Assembly: GCA_014607495.2 (NCBI GenBank)
Contig: CP053159.1
Coordinates: 8,005,501-8,069,500, forward strand
DNA length: 64,000 bases
From: Carposina sasakii
Taxonomy: Eukaryota > Arthropoda > Insecta > Lepidoptera > Carposinidae
Direction: 5' to 3'
Below are positions 63,035-64,000 of this stretch, piece by piece. Numbering within the stretch: position 1 is the stretch's first letter; each line of letters begins with the position of its first letter. The notes beneath the pieces were generated by a model. It was not told the DNA's origin. It was given only the letters and a program-made list of their open reading frames with translations, and searched no databases. Position numbers and translations under genes: made by a program.

Positions 63035-63360
63035 TTCTTGCGGTGATAGCCCGGTGGTTAAGACGTGCACCTTCGAAGCGGGAGGCGTAAGTTCGATCCA
63101 AGTCACGGGCCTGTACCAATGAATTTATTACATGTACAGATTTTAATGTTGCAAAATTGTCACTTAGCTCGTGCCTCGGAAAGCACGTAAAACCGTTGGT
63201 CCTGCGCCTGATCTCTCTCCGGCCGTGTCGGCTTTCCATCCCATCGGACTATGAGAGTAACGGAATAGAGAGTGCATCTGTGTTTGCGCACACACTTGTG
63301 CACTATAATATCTCCTGCGTACCTGGCCACCTTCTTTCTTATTACAGGATATCATATAAA
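63035..63360 (+). mobile_element. tRNA-derived SINE, near complete
   Basis: tRNA-like head: GGTGATAGCCCGGTGGTTAA (A box) and GTAAGTTCGATCCAAGTCAC (B box). The body is typical of moth SINEs: GTGCCTCGGAAAGCACGTAA, GTCGGCTTTCCATCCCATCG, GAATAGAGAGTGCATCTGTG, CACTATAATATCTCCTGCG. Pol III transcription is expected from the boxes. Open frames in it are not genes. Confidence 0.85.
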
Positions 63361-63364
63361 AGTC

Positions 63365-64000
63365 AACATTTTACAAATGAGAAAAACATTGTGCCTTGAT
63401 TGTGATTGACTGAGGGCGGGCTAGCGACTGTCATTTTCTACGCTTCATGTGTATATTTTATTTAATAATTCCTAATAAACTTTCTATTTACATATTTTGT
63501 CCACTCCTAACAGGTTTGTAAATTTCCATGTCGCACAATTAAAAGTTTATGTTTTTTATTTCATTAGATTTTTAGTCCTATTGTGTAACGCACATCTACC
63601 TCCGATGTACCTATATTTCTTTTCCGGACTGGTTTGCTGGAAGAAATCTCTCCTAGAGTTCTTATTTTCTTCTATTTGTTTGTATACAAGACAGAATTTA
63701 CTGTCTTAATTTGCATATACGACTCGCATTCAAAAATAAATAATATTATATTGTGAACATTACTGAACCTTTGTAAATACATTATTCGAGTAATTCTTTT
63801 ATCAACTCGTCAACGAGCATAGGAATTTTCGTACCCAAATGTACTATGATTTATATATATTTTTAAATATATCATGATGAATTGAGAACCCTTTATAGGG
63901 TCAAAAGTGGCTCCAAATGGTTCGTGTATAACGGTGCTGCTCGCCAGTTCTGTTAGCTTGAACTTGGGCTCGGAAACGCTACTGCGTGTCTATATTTTTT
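63365..64000. other. window end, no gene seen
   Basis: AT-rich sequence without recognisable coding motifs or repeats. The window ends inside it. Confidence 0.4.

Noticed and set aside
63050..63125. tRNA gene at the SINE head
   Set aside because: The stretch lacks a foldable anticodon arm and is followed by a known-type SINE body.

Overview
The window is nuclear DNA from an insect, almost certainly a moth or butterfly. It is AT-rich, with small-exon genes bounded by GT/AG introns, AATAAA signals after stop codons, and many dispersed repeats typical of Lepidoptera (for example short elements beginning near GCCCGCGACTCCGTCCGCG, tRNA-derived SINEs and many MITEs). No bacterial-style operons, CRISPR arrays or rRNA genes are present. 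Exon limits were read by eye from splice sites and unbroken reading frame.

Five protein-coding genes can be supported. (1) 5020-14049 (+): a 13-exon SVOP-type transporter of the major facilitator superfamily, 493 codons, with introns full of transposons. (2) 22145-24622 (-): an intact, intronless 825-codon paralogue of the histone H3K4 demethylase KDM5/Lid. It keeps JmjN, ARID, PHD1, JmjC and C5HC2 but stops where PLU-1 begins. (3) 27058-29002 (+): a four-exon mitochondrial ribosomal protein L38. (4) 30705-37011 (-): an eight-exon Hsc70-interacting protein (HIP/ST13). (5) 45318-48589 (+): a five-exon secreted protein with a signal peptide, a Q-Y-N-R/K-P heptapeptide repeat region and a C-terminal Kazal-like domain.

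The rest is mainly mobile DNA. 1-4800 holds a decayed Penelope-like element and a near-tandem array of a ~400-bp A-tailed repeat. 14-22 kb and 24.6-27 kb hold MITEs and gene-free AT-rich DNA. 37.3-44.4 kb holds two more copies of the 400-bp repeat, a broken RTE-type retrotransposon, and a nest in which a pogo-like element (TA duplication, 25-bp inverted repeats) and a second element have jumped into a dispersed repeat. 48.6-50.9 kb is a broken piggyBac element starting about 50 bp after the Kazal gene. 51-64 kb has no gene I can support, only repeats, MITEs and a SINE.

The genes are unrelated housekeeping or signalling functions (mitochondrial translation, Hsp70 co-chaperone, membrane transport) and show no sign of working as a cluster. 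The best candidates for new biology are the truncated but catalytically complete KDM5 paralogue and the heptad-repeat Kazal protein with its homogenised 63-bp coding minisatellite.
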